Shown one piece after another: positions 23,198 to 34,409 of a stretch of DNA of 64,000 nt; positions within the stretch are counted from its first letter, which is position 1, and the number at the start of each line of letters is the position of its first letter. The stretch covers positions 1,094,576 to 1,158,575 of the forward strand of contig JAJVDF010000194.1 of the NCBI GenBank assembly GCA_022410635.1, in the 5' to 3' direction. Source of the stretch: Tretioscincus oriximinensis. Lineage: Eukaryota > Chordata > Lepidosauria > Squamata > Gymnophthalmidae. The notes under the pieces are model-generated. The model was not told the origin of the DNA. It saw nothing but the letters and a program-made list of their open reading frames with translations, and ran no database searches. The translations under genes and the position numbers were made by a program.

Positions 23198-23760
23198 AAG
23201 AGCCAGTTTGGTGAAGTGGTTAGAGTGTTGAACTCTTATCTGGTAATCTCCTGGTTCGATTCTCCACTTCTCCATGAAAACCAGATGATTATGAACAAGA
23301 AAAAGAACTGGGTTCTTATACCCTGCTTTTNTCACCTTACAAATGGACTCAAAATGGTTTACAATGGTATTTTGCCCAAAGGCTCACATTCTATCTTCCC
23401 CACAAGGTTATGGTGATTCCCATTTATCTACTTGCAGTCTGTTGCAATTTCTTGCACTTCTTACTTTCGAATANCTGGGTTGGCTAGATCTACAGGCTAG
23501 TGGAAGGTGCTCACCCCTCCCCACTTCCGACACAGGGCTTCAGAACCCGATCTCCCAGCTGAGAGACGGTTTCCTAAATGACTGAGCCATCCGTGCTGGG
23601 TGACCTTGGGCCAGTCACAGTTCTTTATAACTCTCTCTGCTCCACCTACTTAACAGGGTGTCTGTTGTGGAGAAAGCAGCAAAAGCTATATATGCCACCC
23701 TGAGACATTCGGATATAGGGTGGGATATAAGTAAAATAAATAAATAAATATAAATAAATA
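23198..23760 (+). mobile_element. SINE-B interrupted by SINE-A
   Basis: The plus-strand SINE-B head lies at 23201-23285 ('gagccagtttggtgaagtgg', 'tggttcgattctccac' as B-box). Its body resumes at about 23594 ('gctgggtgaccttgggccag', 'tcacagttctttataact') and ends in 'gtgggatataagtaaaataa' and (AATA)n. The middle is a minus-strand SINE-A. The SINE-B starts immediately after the right target duplication of the hAT element. Confidence 0.75.
23286..23593 (-). mobile_element. SINE-A nested in SINE-B
   Basis: Minus-strand SINE-A: the tail side shows 'gaactgggttcttataccct', the body 'cagtctgttgcaatttcttg', and the tRNA-like head side 'ctcccagctgagagacggtt' and 'gactgagccatcc'. Exact junctions are blurred because no clean target duplication is readable. 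Confidence 0.75.
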
Positions 23761-24799
23761 AACATTCTGCAGGAAATATGATGTATTCTAGTCTTTCTGT
23801 ATTGTCTTGTCATGTGACATGTTATTGCAGGGAAGAGTTTAATCAGACATTTAGATCACAGAAAGGCTAAAGAATACAGCTTTTACACATTTTGCTCCTT
23901 GACTGGGGCAGGTATGCTGTTTCTGGGGAGGTAGAAAAGACATTTAATGGATGAGAATGTTGAAATGGCAATGATATAATTCAAACACATTGTTTGACTA
24001 CAAACAGCTCTGTGGATTCTTTGTTTTTAGTAACTGGATTCCATCTATTATGTGCCTTCTACTATGGTGCTTTCAGGAAGCAAGGAAATGCGGCTTGTAT
24101 ATGATTCATGAACAGAGTCAACAAGAGGAAAATTCTTACTTTGTATTTGAAACAGTGCTTCATTTTTCATTAGGGATGAATATTTAGCAGAATTCTACTG
24201 AAGTGCCCAGGTGGCAGATGAGTATACCCAGATGTACTTTTAACACAATCAGAACATATTGCATGAAGCAAAACAAACCTGGACTTATTTTAGAAAATGC
24301 TTCTTTTAAATAAGTCATGTCACATTTGAAAAGACTAAAATTCATTATTCTGGGAGCTGCTTCCTATTCAAGATAAAACCTGTTTGTTATATTCCTGTAA
24401 CAGTGCCTTTGATTTATTGCAGTGAGTTTAAGCTTTTATTATTTTTCTGGGTAGCCCTTTTTGTATCTGCGAGCTAGCCTTGATTTTGACGGTAAGATTA
24501 TTTTTAACTCATGATCACCGAGTGGTCTGCATGGGTAAGCAGGAATGATTCCAACCCATTCTTAACAGAACATCGCACCAAAGTACTTTCTGAGGCTGTT
24601 GATAACTATATTTTTCACAATATTATCTAGTTATTGTGCAGTTGTACACCACTGTANTAAATTGCTTGTATGGAGGATTTCCCTTGAAAGTAAAGAAATG
24701 GGGATTATCTCAGGCTGCATCCGAACGACAGATTTCTACCTCTATGGTAATGACTGTAATGAAATGACTTAAATAGAGCGAGGCTCCTTTAAATTTTCC
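23761..24799. other. No gene; isolated Harbinger-like end near 24714
   Basis: About 1 kb of AT-rich sequence. 'caggctgcatccgaacgac' at 24712-24730 resembles the Harbinger-like MITE terminus, but no matching second end is visible. Confidence 0.4.
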
Positions 24800-25330
24800 A
24801 AGCCTAATGGCTAAATCTTAGGGGCGGGGCTTTGGGATATAAAAGGAGGAGGTGCGAGGGACAGAATGAGTAGTTTGGATGGTTGCAGTGTTGGATGGTC
24901 TGAGATAAATGGTTGTTGCAGGTTGAATTGTTTTAGAGATTGTTTGAGCGTGTGGCCAAACAATTGAATTAAAAGTGGTTCTCTGCTGGAGTGGGAAAAT
25001 AAAAGAAATACCAAAGAGAGATACATATCAGCTGGGGGACTGGGGATAGAAAAGGAGAAGCTGAGAGACTTTGAATGTGGGCAAGCAAAAGGGAAGCTTA
25101 GCCAGAGACATTGAAGGCTCAGGACCTTTTCCCTACCCAGTGTGGCTAAACTGTATCATTGGTTTCTTTATGTTTGAGTTGCCTGATACTTTGTTATAAT
25201 AAAGCTTTTGTTCTTATGGTTTAAAACAGAGNAGACTTTATTATTTGGGCATACAAAGCAAAGGGGCTCATTCTGGTATGATTTTTACTCCTTAGAATTA
25301 ATTTCTTCCTGAGGGAAGTGGTGGCAGCCT
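24800..25330 (+). mobile_element. Probable LTR (plus-strand promoter and poly(A) signal)
   Basis: A TATA box in 'gggatataaaaggagg' (about 24835-24850) lies after a GC box 'ggggcggggc'. AATAAA follows about 360 bp later in 'ttataataaagcttttg' (about 25195-25211). This is the U3-R-U5 arrangement of an LTR. The following 'gaagtggtggcagcctacc' resembles the leader that follows the LTR in some Gypsy-type elements. I could not define TG/CA ends or a target duplication, so a solitary promoter-like sequence remains possible. Confidence 0.45.
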
Positions 25331-25853
25331 ACCTGAGGGATAAACCCTGTCTACAGAACTCATTTTATTTATCCCATCTTTCCTATCCTATCCAAGTGCC
25401 TTGTTCATAAGAAAAGACCACCTACCAATATTAATAAGGAGGGGGGGGGAACTGTGTTACCAAAACTATATTGAGGAAATGAACATATAAAAGTACATTA
25501 CAATGACATTGAGGCTAATCCACCACACGTCAGCACTTGTCAGCAGTCCACATGCTAAAGTGCCCTGTCGCTCCGGGTTTTCTTACAGCTCATTTTTCCT
25601 GATATTATTGCAGAGTCCTCCTTAAAATCATTATCATGCGTTTGTGTGGGACTTTGCACACATGGCAAGAAGTCAAGCNAGATTCCATACAAGGGCGGGG
25701 GAAATCAACCAATCAGGAGAAATCTCCCACAGAGAAGGCTGGGAACCATGTGAGAGGGAAGAGACATTCCCGAATGTTTATGTGACAGTGTTAAAGTTCT
25801 CTTATGGATCTTACAGGCACAATGCAGAATATCAAAAGCAGCAGATGGACTTG
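25331..25853. other. No recognised feature
   Basis: About 520 bp. Includes a run of nine G at 25441. No exon or known repeat. Confidence 0.4.
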
Positions 25854-26163
25854 CAGAAGAACTGGGTTCTTATACCCCGCTTTTCTCACCTTTCAAAGGG
25901 ACTCAAAGTGGCTTACAAGGGTATTTTTTGCCCGAAGGCTGACATTCTATCTTCCCCACCAGGCTGTGGTGGTTNCCATNTATCTACTTGCAGTCAGTTG
26001 CAATTTCTTGCAATTCCTGCTTTCGAAAGCTGGGTTGGCTANAGCTACAGGCTAGTGGAAGGTGCTCACCCTTCCCCACATCCCACACAGGGCTTTGAAA
26101 CCACATCTGCCAGATGAGAGACCATTTCCTAAGTGGCNGAGCCATTTCCTAAGCGACTGAACA
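25854..26163 (-). mobile_element. SINE-A, near full length
   Basis: Minus-strand SINE-A with 'gaactgggttcttatacccc', 'gcagtcagttgcaatttctt', and a head side 'tgagagaccatttcctaag' repeated once. The tRNA-like head therefore carries a short internal duplication ('gagccatttcctaag') at about 26120-26155. Confidence 0.75.
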
Positions 26164-26222
26164 GTGCTTTAATCCAGAATAACTCANTGGAAAAATAGCA
26201 GCTCATGTGGATGCTGCCTAAG
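26164..26222. mobile_element. Half of a Harbinger-like MITE
   Basis: 'aatccagaataactca' followed by 'catgtggatgctgcctaa' gives the right terminus of the TAA-type MITE family (compare 6546). The left half is missing where it abuts the SINE. Confidence 0.5.
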
Positions 26223-29200
26223 ATTACCTATGGCTGAGCGGTGGAGATTTCAGAAGGACCTCAATCTAAAAGGGTGGAAACAATGGTGGGCAGAAGATCA
26301 TTTTACTGAAAACAAAACCCAGAGCTGCTAAAGCAGTGATCTGGCTTATTGTAATGTGTTTAGAAACAACCCCATATTGTCAGATGAATACTTTGTGGAC
26401 ATTTCTGGACTGTGTGGGTCAACATGCGCTATGGTGTGCAATACACCTAATGTCGTTTTGTGCCATCTTCTATGTTCCAAAAGGCAAGTGAACACTGGTA
26501 AGTGCAGCTTCAAAAATTAAGACCTCTTCNCTTCACCCCAATCAGACATACTAATACCAATAAATACAAAGTGCCTGACAATATTTTTAAACACTTGAAA
26601 TGCCATTTGCATATTTTTAACTGAAAATACTTCCCCATCCTCTTTAAGAGTGGATTACAGCCTCTTGTCATACAAACAGAGCATTTGCTTATATCAGCTG
26701 ATAAACACAGTCTCTTATNACATGGCTTGAGCATCTACATCACAATTTGATCACTATCATGTTGCTCAAAGGCAGGCAAGGTTGTGCTGCTCTGTTCTGG
26801 AACCAAATGCTTGCCAGCTCTCTTTGAAGCAGGTTTATAGATGGCAGATGATGAGAGGCAAATGCAGAGCAGATGCAAAAATAGGTTTGCTGAACAGCTC
26901 CTGCCTCTTGCAGCCACACACATGAACAGACTACTCTATTCTACATGTAAATGGAGCACTGCTAATTCAGGTTTAGTGACATTACTATATATGTAGAGTA
27001 GATTAATGTGTTCTACCAGCAATCCATTTTAAGGGGCTGTTACAAGGCTTCTAGTGTAGATTAGTGCTAGACNTGTGCAAACAGCATACATTTATGAACT
27101 ACCTAACAGATTAACTTGCCAACTTTGCCCCTTTCTGCACTATAAATTATTTTACATTGCATCCCAGAATAAGGACCTTCCAATGTAGACTATGGCAGGT
27201 CCTATAGATGATAGGTTCCTATTCTTGGATATGATCCAGAATAAGGCACATTTTAAAAAAAATTCCATGGGAAATAAATAAAAACCCTAACCCTAAAGGT
27301 ATGAATGTAAAAATAAAAAAAGATAAAAATATGTTTGCATTCAGTAGTTGACTGAGACCATAATTAAAAGGGATCAGTCCCATGATCAAAAAATGAGGGA
27401 AGTAGGTCTTGCTTTCATTGTTTCCAATCTGAGGGACATTGGGTGCATCCAGACGTTAATTTCATTTTGCTATCCTATTATGACATTGAGCTCTTTTGCA
27501 CATGTCATTGATGAGATCCAGCAATCATAGTCTTCTAAAAGGTCTTCATTGCAGTGTATCATCCTAGTAGTTCTCTTCCGAATTTATGATGAAGTAACAC
27601 AATGTCAATTAGTTGCCCCTTGCTTTCAGGGCATAAAAAGGGCTAGNGGAGGAAACACTCAACTCTGTTAAATTAAAAGCCCTAGAAGCAGGGAAATGGA
27701 GCATTTGAAACAAAGGATTTGCTTTTTAAAATGAAACATGGGCAAAACAAAAGCATTTCTCAATGCGTTCTTAAATCAAAAGATTTCTTTGAACCAGGGT
27801 GGTGGGTGGGGAGAAGGGAGATCAAAAAATACCACAGCAATCAATGATAGGAAAGAAACATTGATCTTCCACCCCCAAAGCCTTCTGGGTTTTCTTTCCA
27901 TTTCACTACAAATCCAGAGGGAAGCGAAAAGCACGTAGACTCACAAGTATGAGAATGGGGAACAAGTATGAAATAACGGGTCAACAGGCAGGTGTGTGGA
28001 TGCACCCATGTCATTTGAATTACACACACAATCACATGTATTAACAGGAAGCTTAGAACATGTGCCTTCATTGAGAGGTCACCACTCATGAGCCATGACA
28101 GACTCTTGCTGCTGACATGCAAATCAGTGGTGATGTGATTTGCGGAAGCAGACCCTATTTTGCCAGGCCATTTCAAGTACTACTTCTGGACATACTGTTA
28201 AATCCCTCCCTACTTGCCCTGGCTTCTAAAGATAGGCTGAAACAAGGCACTACTTTGCAGTCCGCTGCCAATGAGTGCTCCTGGGGTCACTCCCACTCCA
28301 GGACCATCAAGTAAGGTTGACTGAAATTATTGTAAGATGGAGTCCAGAGATACTTTGAAACACAAAATATCTATCCCTTATTCTTAATAAGAAAAGCTGG
28401 AGACGGTTACTAGTGAGCAATTATCACCCCTGTTTGTTTCTGAGCTTTCAGAGGCAATGACTAGTTACTATTGAATGTGAAATGTAGGCGTCAATAGATC
28501 TTGATCTCAATCAGCAAAGCTTTTCTTCTATTTTGAAGTGGATTTCAGCAGAGTAGATGATACTTTCAGTGCTGTAGAACACAGTTTCTTCCATTAACTA
28601 CCAGCTTCTGATTACCAAAATGTCACATTAAATCCATTTTAAGTAGCACTTCATGAAATGACTGAAAAGTGAGGGTGGTGTTGGTATAAAAGGTCATCCA
28701 CACCAATAGCTTGTAAAACAAGATTGTTGGAGGAAATTATTCGCAGCTGCCAAAATAGCATAAGGGAGCAGAAACAGAAAAGGAAAGGACTGGGGAAGAA
28801 ATAAAACTATCTAAGGCAATTACATTTTTATTGGAACTATATATTAATGTAACACCTGTTTCTGAGAGACTAATTTGGAGCTGTCTGTTCCTCTTGCCTT
28901 TTTAAATGGAAGCAGAATATACATAGAACATTTCTTGTGTTCGCCTTTGTGGATAAATTTTTGTTTGGCAAAATGGTTTTATATACATTAGGTGCATTCA
29001 AGCCTGGGCAGTGTGGTTGGCAAGTGAGACTATTCATTGTCACTGACTTAGAACCAGAACCTTAAGGGAAATTATAAGCCACTTTGTAGGTAGGATATTT
29101 CCAGAATATGCTGAACAGGTAGGGAAACATATAAAAACTCAGGAAACAGATAATGCCAGCATGCATTTGCCTAACCTCATCCCCAGATCTGACTGGAGAC

Positions 29201-30906
29201 ATGAAAGATTTTAGCTTATCTACAGTGTGTACCAATAGGAATGACAAACACAGTTCCACTGTATGGAACATTGACTCTATATTAATGACACTGTCGCCAG
29301 AGTTTCTGTGAACTCTAATTATTTCCAACTGTATAAGTGACCAGAAAGCTATCACTACACAGGGCAACACTGTGAAAACAGCACCAGGAAGCAATGCCTA
29401 CTAGTTCTGTTTTCATATTTGCCTTTAGTATCACAGGCTACTCTGGATGTGGAGTGGAATTCCCACATTTTCAATGACCCATCCAACTTCAACGCTGACC
29501 ACTAACTGCAGTGGCTGGGCACAGCTCTCAGAACCAATAGCTAGGCTTCTAAGGACAGGGACTTTCATTTCTGGCTTTCAACATTTGTAGGAGGACCTTT
29601 TTGGATGATACATTACCAATGACACCACCAAAAAAGTATTCACTATGGGCCTACTATCTACTGATGGTCCTCAACAGCATAGTAATTGAATGAAACAAGG
29701 CACCATTTCTGTTGCCTGTCCCACTCTGTCTTGGATGTACATGAGTATTGCGCATATCTTTAGGTGGGTGTAGCCTAGGGGCTTGGGCATGTGCAGTTTC
29801 ATAATGATTTGTGGAAGCCCATTCAAATGATTTCTGAACTGCACTAGTAGTAAGTATGAAAAAGGCCTCTATCATTAGCCCACAGAGAGGCAAGAAGCCA
29901 CTCTGTCTGAGTGGCAGAGGTGCAGGCTTGCCTTAAGGACTGAAATAACACTATATATGTGCCTAAAGATTTCTGCAACNTTAAAGTTTCTCCTCATTAC
30001 CACTGTTATGCAGAAAATAACCACATAAGATAGCCTATTTCTTTATGTCACTTAAAGAACTACTGTGTGAGTAAACCTGCAAATCCTACCACCATATATG
30101 AATTAAAGGGAAGGGAAGATAGCAAGTGCTTTTTGTGCTCTGCATGAAATATGGCTCTAAGGTTACTTTCCAGATCTAGGAAGTTGGCTACAGACTTGAT
30201 GGGTGCAAAAACTTGACATGTTTGATGCACACTTCAGTCTTCTCACATGTACTATTTTTATGCTATATGGATCTTATTGTGTAAATAAATAAAAATATCA
30301 TATGTGTGTGTGTGCAGTTATTTCCAAACCAGAATATAGGTATGCAACATATAGTGCATTCACACTGCATTTTGTCATACCCACACCTGTGTTAACAAAG
30401 TTATGACTTACAGTAGCAGGAAGATAGTGCTTTTCTTCCACTACGAAGTCCTGCTGTAGAGTGTGACTTTAAATTGGCTGCTCTGCATCTCTTCTTATCA
30501 TTGGTTCTGGCTCCCCTTCTTGCTGAGCCTGAATCGCGCCCCATCTTGCAAAGCCTTTGATTTAAAAGGAAAAGAATTTCTCTTTTAAAATCACCTGAGT
30601 ACTAGGAGATCATGAGGGATATTTTATTCACCATTGCTACTTTTTCAACAGGAACAAACAGCAATGGTGAATGCTTTAAAGCTTTCTGTACTGCTGCTGC
30701 ATGACAAGCAGAGGATCACGAGGCCGTTGTCAGGTCATAAGGTGTACATGGCACCTTATGGTATTGCCCAATAAAGGTTGCACAGAAGGACTAGCTGGGA
30801 AAAGTGCTTTCATACCCCTTTTGCTATCGTAGCTGGATCCTTGCAATTACATGTGACAAAGCTCCTCAGATCACACTTTTATACCATGAGATATACAATG
30901 TGTGGA
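26223..30906. other. 4.7 kb mostly unique AT-rich DNA
   Basis: No exon with family likeness, no RNA gene and no major repeat is visible. Small traces are a family W-like stretch at 27160-27250 ('gtagactatggcaggtccta') and a single Harbinger-like end at 27439-27458 ('gggtgcatccagacgttaat'). The open frame at 29062-29394 (minus, 110 codons) has hydrophobic segments but no family I recognise; I treat it as chance. Confidence 0.45.
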
Positions 30907-31037
30907 TCTCAATTTCAGAGAAATAGCTGTGTTAGTCTAGTAGAAAGTCCAGCAAAGGAACTAGCAGCACTTTGAGACTAACTTGAGAAAAGTGGGTGGC
31001 ATAAGCTTTCGTAGACAGGTCTACTTCTTCAGATATG
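30907..31037 (+). repeat. Interspersed repeat family X
   Basis: 'aatttcagagaaatagctgt', 'gttagtctagtagaaagtcc', 'agcaaaggaactagcagcac', 'aagctttcgtagacaggtct', 'acttcttcagat'. The same order is seen at 44492-44640 and, split, at 53805-54140. A widespread sauropsid repeat by appearance, class unknown to me. Confidence 0.6.
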
Positions 31038-31045
31038 TGGATATA

Positions 31046-31253
31046 CAGGGTGCTTCAAAAATATATACACACTGTGAACTTCCATAGAAAATTTATTTAC
31101 TGTTCTACTGTTCTACAAAGTTAAATTTCAGGAAATTAGAAAGCTTAAAGTCCAATGTAAATAAAATGTAAATAACAAATGAATACGAGTCACCACTGAT
31201 TCTGTACATTGTATGGAAGTTCAAAGTGTGTATACATTTTTTGAAGCACCCTG
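31046..31253. mobile_element. Palindromic mariner-type MITE (CAGGGTGCTTC family), copy 1
   Basis: 208-bp element with inverted ends CAGGGTGCTTCAAAAA, flanked by TA on both sides (31044-31045, 31254-31255). Long inverted arms contain 'gaacttccatagaaaattta'. The right arm has partly lost the match. No transposase. The second copy at 34193-34407 has better preserved arms. Confidence 0.8.
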
Positions 31254-31255
31254 TA

Positions 31256-31872
31256 TTCATAAAGTCTCTATAGTCTACTCAGTAATACATTGTTTCCAAA
31301 AGACAAAATTACTTATCTTATTTTATCAGGAAAATGAGTGAAAATTCTTCAAAAACAATTTCTCTCACAAAGCAGTATCTTTAGACTTCCTTGCATCTAC
31401 TTCAGTCTTCATGGCTTTATTATATTTTTCATGTTGCATTATATTTTTTATTAGTATAGTCTCTACTGATAGTTCTCAAATGTCAGCCTCTTATGTCCCA
31501 TCTGCACAATTTTTGGCCNTGTATGAATTCCATCTCCATTATTATCTAAATATCTAAAATAAAATGTTTCTCTAGATGCCGTCTAAAATAGTTCGTGCAT
31601 CATCAATGGTACAGGAATTACAATTTTTCTATTGTGATGACACTTAAAAGATTACACTTAAAAGTCACAGTGGAGTCCAGCAACTTTCTAAGACTCTTCG
31701 CTGCCTGGGAAATTGGCAAAATCAAACTTCTTAAAAAGACTCAGAACTACTGCAGCTTGTCCCTGTAAATCAGACCTCTTTGTGTTGTCTGGAGAAAGAC
31801 AAAGAGCAGATGAACATTATACAAATTATGTGGAATACCCATCTACTTTTTCCTCCATTCACGCACTATGAC
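31256..31872. other. No recognised feature
   Basis: About 620 bp of AT-rich DNA. Confidence 0.45.
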
Positions 31873-32180
31873 TACGGGTAGCTCAGTCGCTTAGGAATTC
31901 NTCTCTCATCTGGGAGATCCGGTTTCGAAGCCCTGTGTGGGACGTGGGNAGGGGTGAGCACCTTCCACTAGCCTGTAGCTCTAGCCAACCCAGCTACTCA
32001 AAAGCAAGAATGGCAAGAAATTGCAACTGACTGCAAGTAGATACATGGGAACCACCATAGCCTGGTGGGGAAGATAGAATGTCAGCCTTCGGGCAAAATA
32101 TATCCTTGTAAGCCGCTTTNAGTCCCTTTGAAAGGTGAGAAAAGCGGGGCATAAGAACCAAGTTCTTCTTCTTCTTCTTC
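31873..32180 (+). mobile_element. SINE-A, complete reference copy
   Basis: Best plus-strand copy. The tRNA-like head is 'gggtagctcagtcgcttagg' (A-box type) and 'gatccggtttcgaagccc' (B-box type). The body has 'gcaccttccactagcctgta', 'gcaagaaattgcaactgact' and 'gtaagccgctttnagtccct'. The tail is (CTT)n ending at 32180. This fixes the true orientation of the family: tRNA head 5', CTT tail 3'. At least eight copies occur in this window. Functionally a Pol III-transcribed SINE by family analogy. Confidence 0.85.
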
Positions 32181-33702
32181 TACATTTGTCTCTCTGTGTT
32201 TTCATAATGACATCAAAGACAACTATGACACAATTCCACCGACAGTCTTTAATATAATGGCAGTGACTTCATGAAGGAAAGAGTAGGTAATGTACCCCTC
32301 AATTCCTATGATGCTTAGCTGATCCTTATCTGTCATTAGGAACCATAGACAAAACAGTGTTATTGTAAGGATCTCTTCTCAACACTCTTGAAAGTCTCTA
32401 AGTATTTTGTGCAGAACTGGTTCAACACAATCCTAGAAAAAAGAGAGAATGAGTTCTGTAGCATATCCTAAAAATTAGCCAAGTGCACACCCAAGACCAA
32501 AGTGTAGTGTCTACATCTACTGTACATACAGTATTCTGCTGCATTTTGTGGTGCCAGCTTAACCACAGATCAATCATTTCCTCCTTTATCAAAGACAGGC
32601 CTGGTATAAAACTTCACCAAGTGACAGATTAGGGACAGAAAATAGCCAAGTCTATTATCTTGGCTAATAAATTGCTCGCTCTTTTGATTTGCTGAGGAGG
32701 ACAGGAAGCCATAACTTCTCTTTTGAACANGAAGAAAAGAGTACAAGTTTATTTTTAACATTTTTATATCCTTTGCAGTCCAGATCAATAGTTCTGTTCT
32801 TTCCAAAGGCGTAGGTGAACTGTGTTGTCTTTCTTATCTCTCTCAGGCCTCGNGCTTTGTAAAGTCTGCCTGATGTATCAGTTTTTAAAAACAATACCTA
32901 TAGTATGTTGCTTAAAAAAAACATAATTCCAGCATTTCTTAATGCCTGGAATAGGAATTATTTTGACAACCACAGAATTGTTTTGACAATTGTTTTCCAT
33001 GAACCTTACAAGTATTTCAGTATATCTGACCAAAGCAACCAACATGGCTGAGTATATCATGTTGTTTCTGCACTTACCTTGTGGAACTGGTCCAGTAGGA
33101 CCTAGCCAAGTGCTAATGAATGGAGTGGCCCTGCTATCTTAGAACAAGCTTTCCACACTCAGAAAGTTGTCCAGACAATCTCTGTGCTAGTACTGAAGAT
33201 TGCATAATATTTGAAACCAGATTCTGTTTTTCCAATTTTTAAGAACTGAAATTCTTGATTCTATTTTAGAAGCACAAGTGTGGTGATCATATGTCTCCTT
33301 ACTCCACCAGTACATTGATTTAGACAGTCAATTTGTCCACCCACATTAGGCCATGATGCATCCAGAGTTGTGACAACATGCTATTAGTGGGTGGGGGGAT
33401 CCTCCCCTTGAGCCAATACACTGTATGGAGTTGTGTGATCTCTTGTCCCCTTAAAATAATTCACATTATGGGAATTTAGGGTAAACACATAATGCCATTG
33501 GCCACTATCATTCAGTATTATATTCCCACATGCAAGGTTGTTCAAATAAGCTTGCAAATTGCAAATAAGCTTCATATTTTGCATATTTCTTTTATAAACA
33601 AAATTCTATAAGGTCTATGAATTGAATCCAGTTCCTGGGGTTTACCTGGATACATTTGTTCAATTCTGTGGGCAACAATATACGAAGAGTTTGTCTTCTT
33701 CC
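32181..33702. other. No recognised feature
   Basis: About 1.5 kb, AT-rich, apparently unique. Short minus-strand frames at 32570-33060 have no family likeness. Confidence 0.45.
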
Positions 33703-33777
33703 AGATAGATCTGGAGACTGAACTAAGGACCTTCTATGTGCAAAGAAGATGCTCTATCACCAAGCTACTGTTATTCT
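33703..33777 (-). mobile_element. tRNA-like SINE head fragment (SINE-C)
   Basis: On the minus strand this reads 'agtagcttggtgatagagca', 'tcttctttgcacatagaagg', 'tccttagttcagtctcc', the tRNA-derived head of another squamate SINE family. It is too diverged at the stems to be a functional tRNA gene. Confidence 0.6.
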
Positions 33778-34192
33778 TCAAGCTCTATAAAAGATATGTC
33801 AAAAGAGATAATAAAGTATGTCATCCTTTCACCATCATGTTGACAGAGAATGCATGAAAATGTCACAAGTAAGAAAATATTGGCGACATTTTCCCTTTAT
33901 TTTACTGAAATGTCAGCCATCACAGAAACCATTAATAGTAGTAATATAATTTTATGAGTATGGTGCTGTTGTTTTTCTTGCTGTTAGGCTCCACTGAGGT
34001 TTTTTAGAGTTTTACATTTTTAACATATATACATATATAACAGTCCAATTAAATAACTTTTCATAATAATCTTGCACCAATAATCCTTATTAAACATTTA
34101 ATTGTAACATTCTCCTACTCTCTTTTTCTTAAATTTTTTCCATCTCCCATTTCCTCCCCTCCTTTGCACTCAGTATACAATAATAATATATA

Positions 34193-34407
34193 CAGGGTGC
34201 TTCAAAAATGTATACACACTTTGAACTTCCATAGAAAATTTATTTACTGTTCTACAAAGTTAAATTTCAGGATTTCCTGAAATTGTTATTTACGTTTTAT
34301 TTACATGGATTTTAAGCTTTCTAATTTCCTGAAATTTAACTTTGTAGAACAGTAAATAAATTTTCTATGGAAGTTCACAGTGTGTATACATTTTTTGAAG
34401 CACCCTG
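34193..34407. mobile_element. Palindromic mariner-type MITE (CAGGGTGCTTC family), copy 2
   Basis: 215-bp element with TA on both sides (34191-34192, 34408-34409), ends CAGGGTGCTTCAAAAA, and nearly perfect inverted arms of about 80 bp ('aacttccatagaaaatttat', 'actgttctacaaagttaaat'). It lies in the 3' portion of the L1, just after the ORF2 C-terminus, so it postdates that L1. Confidence 0.85.
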
Positions 34408-34409
34408 TA

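Noticed and set aside
22365..23335. Several GC-rich open frames of about 85-116 codons on both strands
   Set aside because: They overlap one another in a repetitive G-rich tract inside the hAT element. Composition artefact, no transposase or host domain motifs.
27284..27300. Telomere-like 'aaccctaaccctaaa'
   Set aside because: Only two units, with no array. Expected by chance in AT-rich vertebrate DNA.
29062..29394. 110-codon minus frame with hydrophobic segments
   Set aside because: No homology I recognise, no conserved motif, and AT-rich surroundings. Treated as chance.
33703..33777. Possible tRNA gene on the minus strand
   Set aside because: Head-like A and B boxes are present, but acceptor and anticodon stems do not pair. 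It fits a SINE head better.
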